Source: Azospirillum sp. 51_20 (GTDB lineage Bacteria > Pseudomonadota > Alphaproteobacteria > RF32 > CAG-239). Taken from it: a stretch of 56,574 bases of DNA. Shown piece after piece: positions 14,661-22,211 of this stretch. Numbering within the stretch: position 1 is the first letter of the stretch; each line of letters begins with the position of its first letter. Both the position numbers and the translations under genes were made by a program. The notes under the pieces were generated by a model. The model saw only the letters and a program-made list of their open reading frames with translations. It did no database searches and was not told the DNA's origin. The stretch is from NCBI GenBank assembly GCA_001917175.1, contig MNTV01000037.1, forward strand, positions 62,586-119,159, read 5' to 3'.

Positions 14661-15287
14661 TTATGAAGCCGCTGCGGTTTCGTGAAAAGCCCGGTTTTGT
14701 CTGTTTTTCATGAAACGCAGCAAAGTCATGCGGTCGACTTTCAGTTGTCTGGCAATTTGCGCCTTGGGGACGTTTTTTTCGAGCATGGTATTGATGCGTC
14801 CCTCAAGCCCGGTAAGTTTCAGCTTTTTGTTGCGGCGTCCGGCAGGGCGGCCGAGTTTTTTGCCTTCTGATTTGATCCTGGTCAGCGCTTCTTTTGTTCG
14901 CTGCGAAATCAGGTTGCGCTCTATTTCCGCCGAAAGGCCGAAGGCAAAGGCCAGCACCTTGGACTGAATGTCGCTGCCCAGCCGGTAATTGTCTTTTATG
15001 GTCCAGACCTGGGCTTCCGCGCTCAGGCAATAGTGAAGGATGGTCATTACCTGCAGCATGTTGCGTCCGAGACGCGATATTTCGGAAGCTATTAAAATAT
15101 CGTTTTTGGTGAGCTTCTTCAGCAATTTCCCGAGTTTGCGCTGACGGAAGTCAGTGGCGCCGGAAATCGTTTCTTCAAACCAGCGGTTGATGATGATGCC
15201 GTTTTTTTCGGCAAACTGCCTGATTTCAAAACGTTGGTTTTCCGTTGTCTGTTTGTCGGTGCTGACCCTTATGTATCCGTATATCAT
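14661..15287 (-). CDS. Serine recombinase (invertase/resolvase, Mpi-like)
   Basis: The 208-residue protein has the resolvase N-terminal domain, with the nucleophile Ser9 in GYIRVSTDKQ, the conserved SEISRLGRNM and the long E helix (LAFAFGLSAEIERNLISQRTKEAL). A GRPAGRRNKK minor-groove hook and a C-terminal helix-turn-helix (PKAQIARQLKVDRMTLLRFM) follow. This size and motif set match DNA invertases such as Hin, Gin and especially Mpi of Bacteroides. Such enzymes flip promoter or gene segments between short inverted repeats. Next to an outer-membrane protein gene it could drive phase variation, but no matching invertible segment is obvious here. AAGGATAT precedes the start. Confidence 0.9.
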   Translation of the reverse strand: MIYGYIRVSTDKQTTENQRFEIRQFAEKNGIIINRWFEETISGATDFRQRKLGKLLKKLTKNDILIASEISRLGRNMLQVMTILHYCLSAEAQVWTIKDNYRLGSDIQSKVLAFAFGLSAEIERNLISQRTKEALTRIKSEGKKLGRPAGRRNKKLKLTGLEGRINTMLEKNVPKAQIARQLKVDRMTLLRFMKNRQNRAFHETAAAS

Positions 15288-15663
15288 GATATATCCTTTT
15301 ATGTTTAGCAGTTAATTCTCGTTCTGAGTTATAATTATAATTCCGAAAGTGCGGCAAAATAAGGTGTATTAAATTGCGATGTTTATATAAATTGTGTGTA
15401 AGGCAAAAAAGAAACGTAAAAACTTAAGCTTATAGCCGAAAGAAAACGGCTTCCCGCAAAAGGTGTGCAACTTAAACTGATTGGTGATGTTTAATTGCTA
15501 CCTGAGTTTGAGCGCGGCGTCCGAAATAATCTTTCCGGGCGTTTGCAAAACGGCAGAATATTTGCGCTTATGCCGTTTTTTGCGAGCGGTGCCGCGGTTT
15601 TGCTTGATTTTTGCCGGAAAACTGCTTTTATAAAAGAACTTCGGAAAAAAACGGAACGGAAAC
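15288..15663. other. Intergenic region without a convincing gene
   Basis: AT-rich near the recombinase start, with a TATAAT-like run around 15330-15342. A frame at 15495-15776 runs into the next gene and has no ribosome site or protein-like composition. I see no tRNA, terminator or clear repeat. Confidence 0.5.
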
Positions 15664-16116
15664 ATGTGGGAAGAGTACGGGTTTGTCGGATTGTTTGCGG
15701 TCAGTTTCGGCGCGGCGACAATTTTGCCGGTCAGTTCCGAGCTGGTTTTCGCTTCAATGACGGGGGCCGGTTTTGATCCCGTCATCTGCATTTGGGCCGC
15801 TACTGCCGGCAACTGGCTGGGCGGTATGACGACTTACGGTTTGGGACGGCTGGGAAAAACGGACTGGCTGAGCAAATATTTTAAGATATCGTCGGGACGG
15901 CTGGAACAAATCCGCGGGTTTGCTGCCGGTCGGGGTGCCGTTGCAGCCTTTTTCGGCTTTTTGCCGGCGGTCGGAGACGTGATCGTTTTTGTTCTCGGAT
16001 TGTTTAAGGCAAATCTGACGGTTGTCGCATTTTCCATGTTCGTCGGAAAATTTTTGCGTTATTGTCTGTTGGCCTACGGTGTTTTACAGGGAATCGAGTG
16101 GCTGGGTGCCCGGTGA
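15664..16116 (+). CDS. YqaA/DedA-like membrane protein
   Basis: A 150-residue integral membrane protein with the SNARE-associated/VTT-type pattern: GLFAVSFGAATILPVSSELVFASM, then GNWLGGMTTYGLGRLG and GRGAVAAFFGFLPAVGDVIVFVLGLF. The G.....P.(S/G)E and GR.G....F..PAVGD motifs are typical of the YqaA branch of the DedA superfamily, whose members act in the inner membrane in lipid-carrier or envelope homeostasis. The exact substrate of YqaA proteins is not known. Length agrees with the family. Confidence 0.85.
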   Translation: MWEEYGFVGLFAVSFGAATILPVSSELVFASMTGAGFDPVICIWAATAGNWLGGMTTYGLGRLGKTDWLSKYFKISSGRLEQIRGFAAGRGAVAAFFGFLPAVGDVIVFVLGLFKANLTVVAFSMFVGKFLRYCLLAYGVLQGIEWLGAR

Positions 16117-16196
16117 TTTCCGATTACAGAAAAACGGATTGTCCGGATCGGTTGCGAAAATGTCCGGAAGGTTAATTTCTTTTACGGGAGGCGGTT

Positions 16197-17159
16197 ATGA
16201 ATAAGATTAAACAATATTTCTTTTACAAAGATGGTGAATTTTCCTGGTGGAAAAGTATACAGAATATCTTTCTTATTTATGTTGTTTCATACCTCATTGG
16301 GCTTTACTATGATTTATTTTATAATCCTTCAGTCATAAGAATTTCTTTGGACTGCTTGGATTGCGCTTTGCCAGTGATGTTAATGGGAATATTGTGTTAC
16401 ATTCTGGCATTTGTAATTTCCATCTTAAATTTATTTTATGCTTATTTTGAAAAGAGATTTTTAAAAAGGTTGGTAAAACTAATTGAGTTTGCCGTATTTA
16501 TTACAATTTTATATTTTTACAGATGGACAATCAGTGGCTGTGGGAATCCAATTTGTTTTTTGCATCCATTGTCCTTTCCTGCTGTGGCTTGGGCTTTTAT
16601 CTTAATCTTCAAAAAGTCAAAGTATTTTACTCCATTCTTTACCATTCTGTTTCTTATTCCTGCAAGTATCATCATAACAGATGATTGGATAGGAGCTCCA
16701 TCTGTGGCAGACTGTAAACAGAATATGTCGAAGGTTTCATTTTCTCCAATAATGCTACCTGCAATATATTTTCATCAAGATAAACAAACAGCCGCACAGC
16801 AACCTAACATTGTATTTCCTGTGGATTTAGAGAAAGAATATGAAAATAAAATTTTATATGTTCCGTCTAGCTATTGCAATGAAGATACAATGCAGTTGAG
16901 AAAAAAATACAAAGAAAATAACGTAATCCTTTGTATTTATAAAGATGTAAAAGAATTTACCATTTCTACTTTCGATGAAAATAAACAAATTCTTGTTGAT
17001 CTGAAATTTACGGAATTTAATCGCAAACGAAACGACTTAGACTTAATTTTACATACGACAAAAGGAGAATATTCATGTGCAAGGAAGTTGTCTGATGATA
17101 TTTTGATCAAATCTTTACCGTCTGAAAAATATTTGATTCCTGTTAAGCTCTCTAAATAA
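16197..17159 (+). CDS. Low-GC polytopic membrane protein with large soluble C-terminal domain
   Basis: A 320-residue protein with about five hydrophobic segments in residues 20-175 (FLIYVVSYLIGLYYDLF, VMLMGILCYILAFVISILNLF, AVFITILYFY, AVAWAFILIF, FFTILFLIPASIIIT) and a C-terminal domain of about 145 residues rich in Lys, Asn and Glu. The DNA is strikingly AT-rich, near one third GC by eye, against roughly half in the neighbours. Codons are mostly A/T-ending, which suggests acquisition from elsewhere. GGGAGGCGG precedes the ATG. No family is recognised. Confidence 0.7.
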   Translation: MNKIKQYFFYKDGEFSWWKSIQNIFLIYVVSYLIGLYYDLFYNPSVIRISLDCLDCALPVMLMGILCYILAFVISILNLFYAYFEKRFLKRLVKLIEFAVFITILYFYRWTISGCGNPICFLHPLSFPAVAWAFILIFKKSKYFTPFFTILFLIPASIIITDDWIGAPSVADCKQNMSKVSFSPIMLPAIYFHQDKQTAAQQPNIVFPVDLEKEYENKILYVPSSYCNEDTMQLRKKYKENNVILCIYKDVKEFTISTFDENKQILVDLKFTEFNRKRNDLDLILHTTKGEYSCARKLSDDILIKSLPSEKYLIPVKLSK

Positions 17160-17330
17160 AATCAGTTAATCTTTGCTGCATCTGAAAACGGTTTGATCCA
17201 CAAAAATATGTTGATAAAATGGTTGCATGACAACCAGTTGAAATTAAGGCGTGATTTTTTTGTTGGTGGCGGCTTGAGCCATAAAAAGGGGATAAAGACG
17301 CTATTTTTGAGTTGAGTTTAGTAGGCTACA

Positions 17331-17356
17331 TAAAAAAGCCCTTGAAATTCAAGGAC
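17331..17356 (-). terminator. Terminator after tRNA-Thr
   Basis: CCTTG/CAAGG stem with a T6 tract on the minus strand, starting about 10 bases past the tRNA CCA end. Confidence 0.6.
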
Positions 17357-17364
17357 TCGGAAAC

Positions 17365-17440
17365 TGGTGCCGACAGAGAGACTCGAACTCCCGACCCACT
17401 GATTACAAATCAGTAGCTCTACCAACTGAGCTATGTCGGC
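17365..17440 (-). tRNA. tRNA-Thr (anticodon TGT)
   Basis: A full cloverleaf of 76 nt on the minus strand with encoded CCA. The acceptor stem GCCGACA pairs with TGTCGGC. The anticodon stem ACTGA/TCAGT encloses TTTGTAA, giving TGT, which reads ACA. The D-arm AGCTCAGTTGGTAGAGCT and T-arm GGGAGTTCGAGTCTCTC are standard. Confidence 0.95.
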
Positions 17441-17456
17441 CTAAAAAGTTGTCGAT

Positions 17457-17485
17457 TTTATATATGAAAATATGAAAATTGTCAA
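17457..17485 (-). promoter_or_regulatory. Sigma-70 promoter of tRNA-Thr
   Basis: Minus-strand TTGACA (17480-17485), 17-base spacer and TATAAA (17457-17462), 16 bases before the tRNA 5' end. Confidence 0.8.
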
Positions 17486-17515
17486 TAAAAATATGTTTGT
17501 TTTTGCCGTGGAAAG

Positions 17516-17947
17516 TCAGGCCGCGTCGTAGACTTTTTTCTTTTCTTCGCGGATTTTTTTGTTGTTCATTGCCTGTTCCAAGCTGCCGAGTTTTACCGCT
17601 TCCGTATAAAGATTGATCTTATAATTGATTTTTTCCATATGCTTGTTCAGCATGGCCATTTGCTGCTCCAGGTTTTGCTTCTGTCGTTTGAACATTTCCA
17701 GCCGTTCGGGCAGGGTGGTGTCTCCCTCGCGGTACCAGTCGATATACTGCTTAATTCCTTTTAAGGGCATTCCGACTCCTTTCAGGCATTCGATCATTTC
17801 CAGCCAGTCGATGTCGCTGTCGGCGAAGACCCTCAGGCCGGAACCGTTTTTCCGAACAAAAGGCAGCAGCCCTTCCTTTTCATAATAACGCAGCGTGTGT
17901 GTCGAAAGTCCCGTTTTTTTTGCAACTTGTCCGATCGAATATCCCAT
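17516..17947 (-). CDS. MerR-family transcriptional regulator
   Basis: A 143-residue protein with an N-terminal winged helix-turn-helix (YSIGQVAKKTGLSTHTLRYYEKEGLLPFVRKNGSGLRVFADSD at residues 3-45), the conserved LRYYE..GLL motif, and a long dimerisation coiled coil (about 75-120, RLEMFKRQKQNLEQQMAMLNKHMEKINYKINLY). There is no C-terminal Cys pair for metal sensing, so it resembles the AdhR/BltR-type branch that responds to aldehydes or organic compounds. AAGGAGG precedes the ATG; 16 upstream codons are not used. It probably controls its own promoter and the divergent gene. Confidence 0.88.
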   Translation of the reverse strand: MGYSIGQVAKKTGLSTHTLRYYEKEGLLPFVRKNGSGLRVFADSDIDWLEMIECLKGVGMPLKGIKQYIDWYREGDTTLPERLEMFKRQKQNLEQQMAMLNKHMEKINYKINLYTEAVKLGSLEQAMNNKKIREEKKKVYDAA

Positions 17948-18161
17948 TTTTCCTCCTTTTTCCTCAAGGCTAAACGTAATTTTTTTATAAGTCAATATGG
18001 TTTATCTTAAATCCAACTCTAAGAATTTAAGCAGGTAGTATTTTCATTTTAGAGCTTGCCTTAATTCAAGATTTTTTTGCGGAGCGATGACGTTTTTGGG
18101 GCCAAAGACATTTTACGCTTGTATAATCGGGCCGGTTATGGCAGACTTCCGCAGGTGGTTT

Positions 18162-19179
18162 ATGAAAAAGGATCCGACTATGAACAGATTGTCCGCGTCG
18201 CGTTTTTGCGTCGTTTCCGGCAAATATCTTACGGTTGCCGGTTTGGTGCTGCTGGCGATTCGCAGTTTTGCCATTGAGATTTTCTCTTTTCCTCCCGAGA
18301 ACAATTATATTGCGCCGGCCGGCCGGGTGATGGAACCGGAAGAGGAAACGTTTTCTTTTGCGGCGGCAAGCGATACCGGTGCCAAAAACGCGCCGATTGA
18401 GAGAATCGTCAAACAGGCGCAGGAAGGCGGCAACCGTTTTTTTGCTTTATCTCGGCGATTTGGTGCGTTACCGCAATATCAGTCATTTTCGCTGGATTGT
18501 TTCCGAGTTGGACGAAAAACTTGATTTGCCTTTTTACATGATTCCCGGAAACCATGAAATCGCCGACCGTTTCGGCAGTGACAACAAATATTTCTACCGG
18601 ATGGTTTTCGGTCCTCTTTATTACTGGTTTTCTTACGGCAACGTCATGTTTATCGGTTTGGATTCTTCGGAAGAAAGGTATGATGACGCACAGCTTGAAT
18701 GGCTGGAGGACGTTTTGGAAAAAGTGCGTCCGCATTTCAGGTATTGCGTCGTCTATACCCACGTGCCGCCGCTTACCGATCCTTCGTGGCGCAAGCAGAT
18801 TCTGACGGAGCCGTCGGTCGAGCGTCTGGGTAGGATATTACAAAGGCATAAGATTGATTTGATTTTGGCGGCGCACATCCATCAATATTGGCGCGGGTCG
18901 GTTTGGGGAATTCCGGTTGTAACGCTGATGTCTTCGGGACAGAAGATTCGTTCCGACGTCAATAAATACGGATATGTCACGGTCAAGGTCGGCAAAAAGG
19001 GCATTGAAGAGATCCGGCCGCATTATCTGGCGGACAACATGGACGATGACAACGAATACATAGAGCTTCTGTTCAGTAACATTTTGGTCGACGACCGTTT
19101 CCTTGTCATCTGCCTGTCGGTTCTCGGCGGCGGACTGCTGCTGCTTGCCGCGGGGGTTATCGGCGGCCGCGGACGGTAA
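18162..19179 (+). pseudogene. Membrane-anchored calcineurin-type phosphoesterase with a frameshift
   Basis: Two overlapping frames make one protein. The first holds an N-terminal membrane segment (KYLTVAGLVLLAIRSFAIEIF) and FSFAAASDTGAKNAPIERIVKQA. The second continues with FLLYLGDLVRY, YMIPGNHE, SYGNVMFIGLDSS, VVYTHVPPL and LAAHIHQYWRG, the metal-ligand blocks (GD, GNHE, H, HxH) of calcineurin-like phosphoesterases, and a C-terminal transmembrane helix. The switch point is a run of seven T at 18437-18443; six T would restore a single frame of about 340 residues. It is a homopolymer error or a real slippage-prone mutation. The active site should face the periplasm. The last 23 bases overlap the convergent MATE gene. 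Confidence 0.8.
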
Positions 19180-20536
19180 TCTGCCGGCGGTTGTACAGAT
19201 AACGGCAGCCGATGCGGCGGACGACCCAGAAGTAGCCGCCGCTGACGACGGCTGAACCGCCGACCCAGGCGATCGGGCTGGCGTAGCAGATGCCGATATA
19301 ACCGAGTTTGGCGGCCAGGTAAATCGCGGCAAACGCCCTTAAGGCCAGTTCAACAATGCTTGAGATCATCGGGATGACGGCTTTGCCCATACCTTGCAGC
19401 GTGTTGCGGAAAATGAATATCTGGCCTAAGAAGAAATAGAACAAAATGCTGATATGCAGATAAGTTTCCGCTATTTCGATTACGTTGTGGTGTTCTTTTG
19501 ACACGAAAACGGTGATGATGTGGGCGCCGTACGTATACATGACGGCGGCAAGGGCAATGCTCAGGGTAAGGGAAATCATGGAACATTCAAACACGCCGCG
19601 GCGAATGCGTCCGATCATGCCGGCACCGAAGTTTTGCGCAACGTAGGTGGCCATCGCGATGCCGAAAGATACCATCGGCTGGGTGGCCAGCTGTTCGACC
19701 CGCATGGCCGAAGTGAAGGCGGCAATGGTGTCGGGGCCGAACGAATTGCAGACGCTTTGGGTAATGGTGGCGCTGACGGCGATGATGGAAAACTGGACGG
19801 CCATCGGCACGGCGATTTTAAGGTGCTGTTTGCAGAACTGCCAGTTCAGTTTCCAGTCTTCTTTCTGCGGATGAAGAATCGGATATTTTTTGCCGATGTA
19901 AAGCAGGCAGCAAAAGACGGAAACCGTCATTGCGCAGACGGTGCCGAGAGCCGAACCGGCAACGCCCAGCTTCATGCAATAGATGAAAACGATATTAAAA
20001 GTGATGTTGAGCAGGGTGGTGAATATGAGGAAGTAGAGCGGCGTTTTGCTGTCTCCCAGCGCCCGCATGAAACCAGACAAAAGGTTGAAGAAAACGATCA
20101 TGATGACGCCGTAGGAAATGATGCTGATGAAGGATTTGGCGTCTTGGGCAATTTCCTGCGGCACGTTCATGACCTTGAACAAAACGTCGAGCGAGGCCAG
20201 CATGACGGCGCCGGCGCTTAAGGTAAAGGCGGAACTGAGCAGGGTGGCGGTGGTGACCGAACGGCGCAGGCCGCGGTAATCGCGGGCGCCGAAACGCTGG
20301 GCGGTGATGACCGTCAGTCCGTTGGTGAAACCGATGCTGACCAGCACCAGCATGAAAAACAGCGGTGCGGAAACGCCGACGGCCGCCAGCGCCTTGATGC
20401 CGATCAGACGGCCGACGATAATGATGTCGGATATGCTGTAGAGCTGCTGAAAGATGTTGCCGATCAGCAGCGGAATTGAAAATTTGACGATCAGTTTCAG
20501 CGGGTGTCCCGAGGTCATATCCTGCATATTTTTCAC
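19157..20536 (-). CDS. MATE-family multidrug/metabolite exporter
   Basis: A 459-residue protein with about twelve transmembrane helices in two homologous halves. The first half has PLLIGNIFQQLYSISDIIIVGRLIGIKALAAVGVS, the classic MATE N-terminal motif, and GFTNGLTVITAQRFGARD. The second half has AFTSAMRVEQLATQPMVSFGIAMATYVAQNFGAG. These inner-membrane antiporters use Na+ or H+ gradients to export cationic drugs or metabolites. Its 3' end overlaps the phosphoesterase gene on the other strand. No regulator is adjacent apart from the MerR gene about 2 kb away. Confidence 0.92.
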   Translation of the reverse strand: MKNMQDMTSGHPLKLIVKFSIPLLIGNIFQQLYSISDIIIVGRLIGIKALAAVGVSAPLFFMLVLVSIGFTNGLTVITAQRFGARDYRGLRRSVTTATLLSSAFTLSAGAVMLASLDVLFKVMNVPQEIAQDAKSFISIISYGVIMIVFFNLLSGFMRALGDSKTPLYFLIFTTLLNITFNIVFIYCMKLGVAGSALGTVCAMTVSVFCCLLYIGKKYPILHPQKEDWKLNWQFCKQHLKIAVPMAVQFSIIAVSATITQSVCNSFGPDTIAAFTSAMRVEQLATQPMVSFGIAMATYVAQNFGAGMIGRIRRGVFECSMISLTLSIALAAVMYTYGAHIITVFVSKEHHNVIEIAETYLHISILFYFFLGQIFIFRNTLQGMGKAVIPMISSIVELALRAFAAIYLAAKLGYIGICYASPIAWVGGSAVVSGGYFWVVRRIGCRYLYNRRQITVRGRR

Positions 20537-20636
20537 CGTATGTCCAGAATGTTATGATAACAGGGGGTATAATCGATTTGACCAGATTGTCAATATGTAT
20601 TTGTAACATAAATTTAAATAGCCAGTCCGGATTTTT

Positions 20637-20650
20637 TTGATTATAATCAA
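20637..20650 (+). promoter_or_regulatory. 14-bp perfect palindrome over a TATAAT box
   Basis: TTGATTATAATCAA is fully self-complementary and contains a perfect -10 hexamer (20642-20647), 60 bases before the start of the ATPase gene. It could be an operator for a dimeric repressor. Confidence 0.5.
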
Positions 20651-20710
20651 TTTTCAGGGATTGTTGCCGCAGATTGTTTTTTGGGGATTTTTAACGTCGG
20701 GACGAAGGGA

Positions 20711-21667
20711 ATGACACTGATTAATGACGAAGAATTTTCGGACGTATACATTACGCCGCAGAAAGAGGCTTTCATCTGGAGCCGGAAGACACCTTACGGG
20801 CTGAGGCCGGTGGTTTTTGACGATTATGAGGAATTTCTTGCGGAAGTGGAAAAAGGATATGAAGGCGAGCCGAGTTATCTGATTATTTACAAAAGCTACA
20901 ATTACCGGGTGGAGAGGACCAATTCCCTTTACGGCGTACAGTATTGCGTACGCAAAATGCCGCGGGTGGTGCCTGATTTCAAAAATCTCGGTTTTCCGCC
21001 GATCGTGGCCAGCCATCTTTGCTCTCTCGGCCGTGCGACAGGGCTGCTTCTGGTATCGGGTGCGACCGGTTCCGGCAAAAGCACGACTCTTGCTTCGCTG
21101 TTGAAAGAGTTCCTGAGCAAAGAAGGCGGTTATGCTTTTACCATCGAAAATCCGATAGAAATGCCGCTGGACGGGATTTACCGCTGTCCGAGCGGTGATT
21201 TCGGTCTGTGCAAACAGACGTCCGCGCCCGGCGGACAATGGGAAGAAGGGCTGAAGTCTGCCCTGCGTTCGGCGCCGCGGTATATTCTGCTCGGCGAGAT
21301 CAGAACGCCCGACGTAGCCTGTCTGGCTTTGCAGGCGGCAATGTCGGGGCATCTGATTTTTTCCACCATCCACGCCAACAGCGTACCCGATGCCGTCAAT
21401 GCGCTGGTCAAATACGCCGGTTCCGGCGGCATCAGCGAAGAAATGGCCTATGAACTGGTGGCAGGCAGTCTGCTCGGCTGCATTCACCAGGTGCTGGTCG
21501 GGGTGCCGAAAAAACTGAAAGTCAGCACTCTGTTTACCAACCCGGACGTGACCAAGCCCGATCAGGTGCGCAACATCATCAAAAGCGGCAAACTGAATTT
21601 TGCCACCGTGATGGAAGCGCAGAACATTAAAATGCTGAACGGAAAACCGCTGTTTGCGGATTACTGA
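20711..21667 (+). CDS. PilT/DotB-like secretion ATPase (orphan)
   Basis: From the ATG at 20711 the product has 318 residues; a TTG ten codons upstream is less likely. It has the type II/IV secretion ATPase fold: an N-terminal domain of about 100 residues, Walker A GATGSGKST, the Asp box (TIENPIE), Walker B ILLGEIRT and the His box (SGHLIFSTIHANSVPDAVNAL). Such hexameric ATPases power pilus retraction or secretion. The compact N-terminus and motif set are most like DotB/TraJ of type IVB systems or PilT. No other pilus or secretion gene is nearby, so it works in trans, has another use, or is a remnant. Confidence 0.85.
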   Translation: MTLINDEEFSDVYITPQKEAFIWSRKTPYGLRPVVFDDYEEFLAEVEKGYEGEPSYLIIYKSYNYRVERTNSLYGVQYCVRKMPRVVPDFKNLGFPPIVASHLCSLGRATGLLLVSGATGSGKSTTLASLLKEFLSKEGGYAFTIENPIEMPLDGIYRCPSGDFGLCKQTSAPGGQWEEGLKSALRSAPRYILLGEIRTPDVACLALQAAMSGHLIFSTIHANSVPDAVNALVKYAGSGGISEEMAYELVAGSLLGCIHQVLVGVPKKLKVSTLFTNPDVTKPDQVRNIIKSGKLNFATVMEAQNIKMLNGKPLFADY

Positions 21668-21680
21668 CCGGGCATGAAAG

Positions 21681-21715
21681 TCCCCCGCCTGCGCGGGGGG
21701 CTTGCGTTTTGCCGA
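21681..21715 (+). terminator. Probable terminator
   Basis: CCCCCGC-CTGC-GCGGGGG hairpin followed by GCTTGCGTTTT, between convergent genes. The T-run is short. Confidence 0.55.
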
Positions 21716-21728
21716 CTGTCGGCCGGTA

Positions 21729-22187
21729 CTATTCTCCGCCGAGGAAAGAGTTGACCCGGAAGCGGAAATAGTCGCCGAACGAAACCGGATCGGAAACCCG
21801 ATTTTCGAGGTCGTCCAGTTTTTCAAAGCCGAACACCGCGCCGTCGTTGACGCGCACCAGCACCACGCTTAATGGGCGGGAGAGGTTGTAGGTTTCGATG
21901 AAATTGTATTCGTCGTCGTTTTGATAGTTGATGATTGAAAATCCGTAAGCGTTTTTGTAATAGCGGTCGTATATTTCCTCAATCAGTTCAATTGCCGCCG
22001 GACATTGTCCGCAGGGTTCGTTATTGAAAAAGACGAAGATCATCGACTGCCCGTAAGTCGGATTTTCTTCCTGAAAATATTGTTCGATCGGCGTTTCGGG
22101 GCCGGCGGCGCCTTCAAACACGGGCGTCTGCGCCCGCGCGCCGGAAACCGCCGTCAGCCAAAACAAAGCAAAAATGAGTTTTTTCAT
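21729..22187 (-). CDS. Periplasmic thioredoxin-like protein (CGQC)
   Basis: A 152-residue precursor with a signal peptide (MKKLIFALFWLTAVSGARA, cleaved before QTPV). The mature part shows a thioredoxin fold: strand SMIFVFFNNEPCGQCPAAIELIEEIYDRY with the redox-active CxxC at CGQC, then GFSIINYQ, the cis-Pro-type strand LSRPLSVVLVRVNDG and a C-terminal helix. It may act as a thiol-disulfide oxidoreductase or a reductant for a specific periplasmic partner. It is 25 bases upstream of the pepP stop in the same orientation and may share its transcript. Confidence 0.75.
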   Translation of the reverse strand: MKKLIFALFWLTAVSGARAQTPVFEGAAGPETPIEQYFQEENPTYGQSMIFVFFNNEPCGQCPAAIELIEEIYDRYYKNAYGFSIINYQNDDEYNFIETYNLSRPLSVVLVRVNDGAVFGFEKLDDLENRVSDPVSFGDYFRFRVNSFLGGE

Positions 22188-22211
22188 GTGGTTGTTCTCC
22201 GTTAATGTTGT

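Noticed and set aside
17160..17320. Short frame with MLIKWLHDNQLKLRRDFFV between the low-GC gene and tRNA-Thr
   Set aside because: Open for about 50 codons only, no ribosome site and no recognisable family; could be a remnant of an acquired gene but the evidence is too thin.
19520..20221. Plus-strand frame rich in Gly, Asp, Glu and His opposite the MATE gene
   Set aside because: Antisense shadow of a clear membrane transporter; typical composition of a reverse-frame translation.
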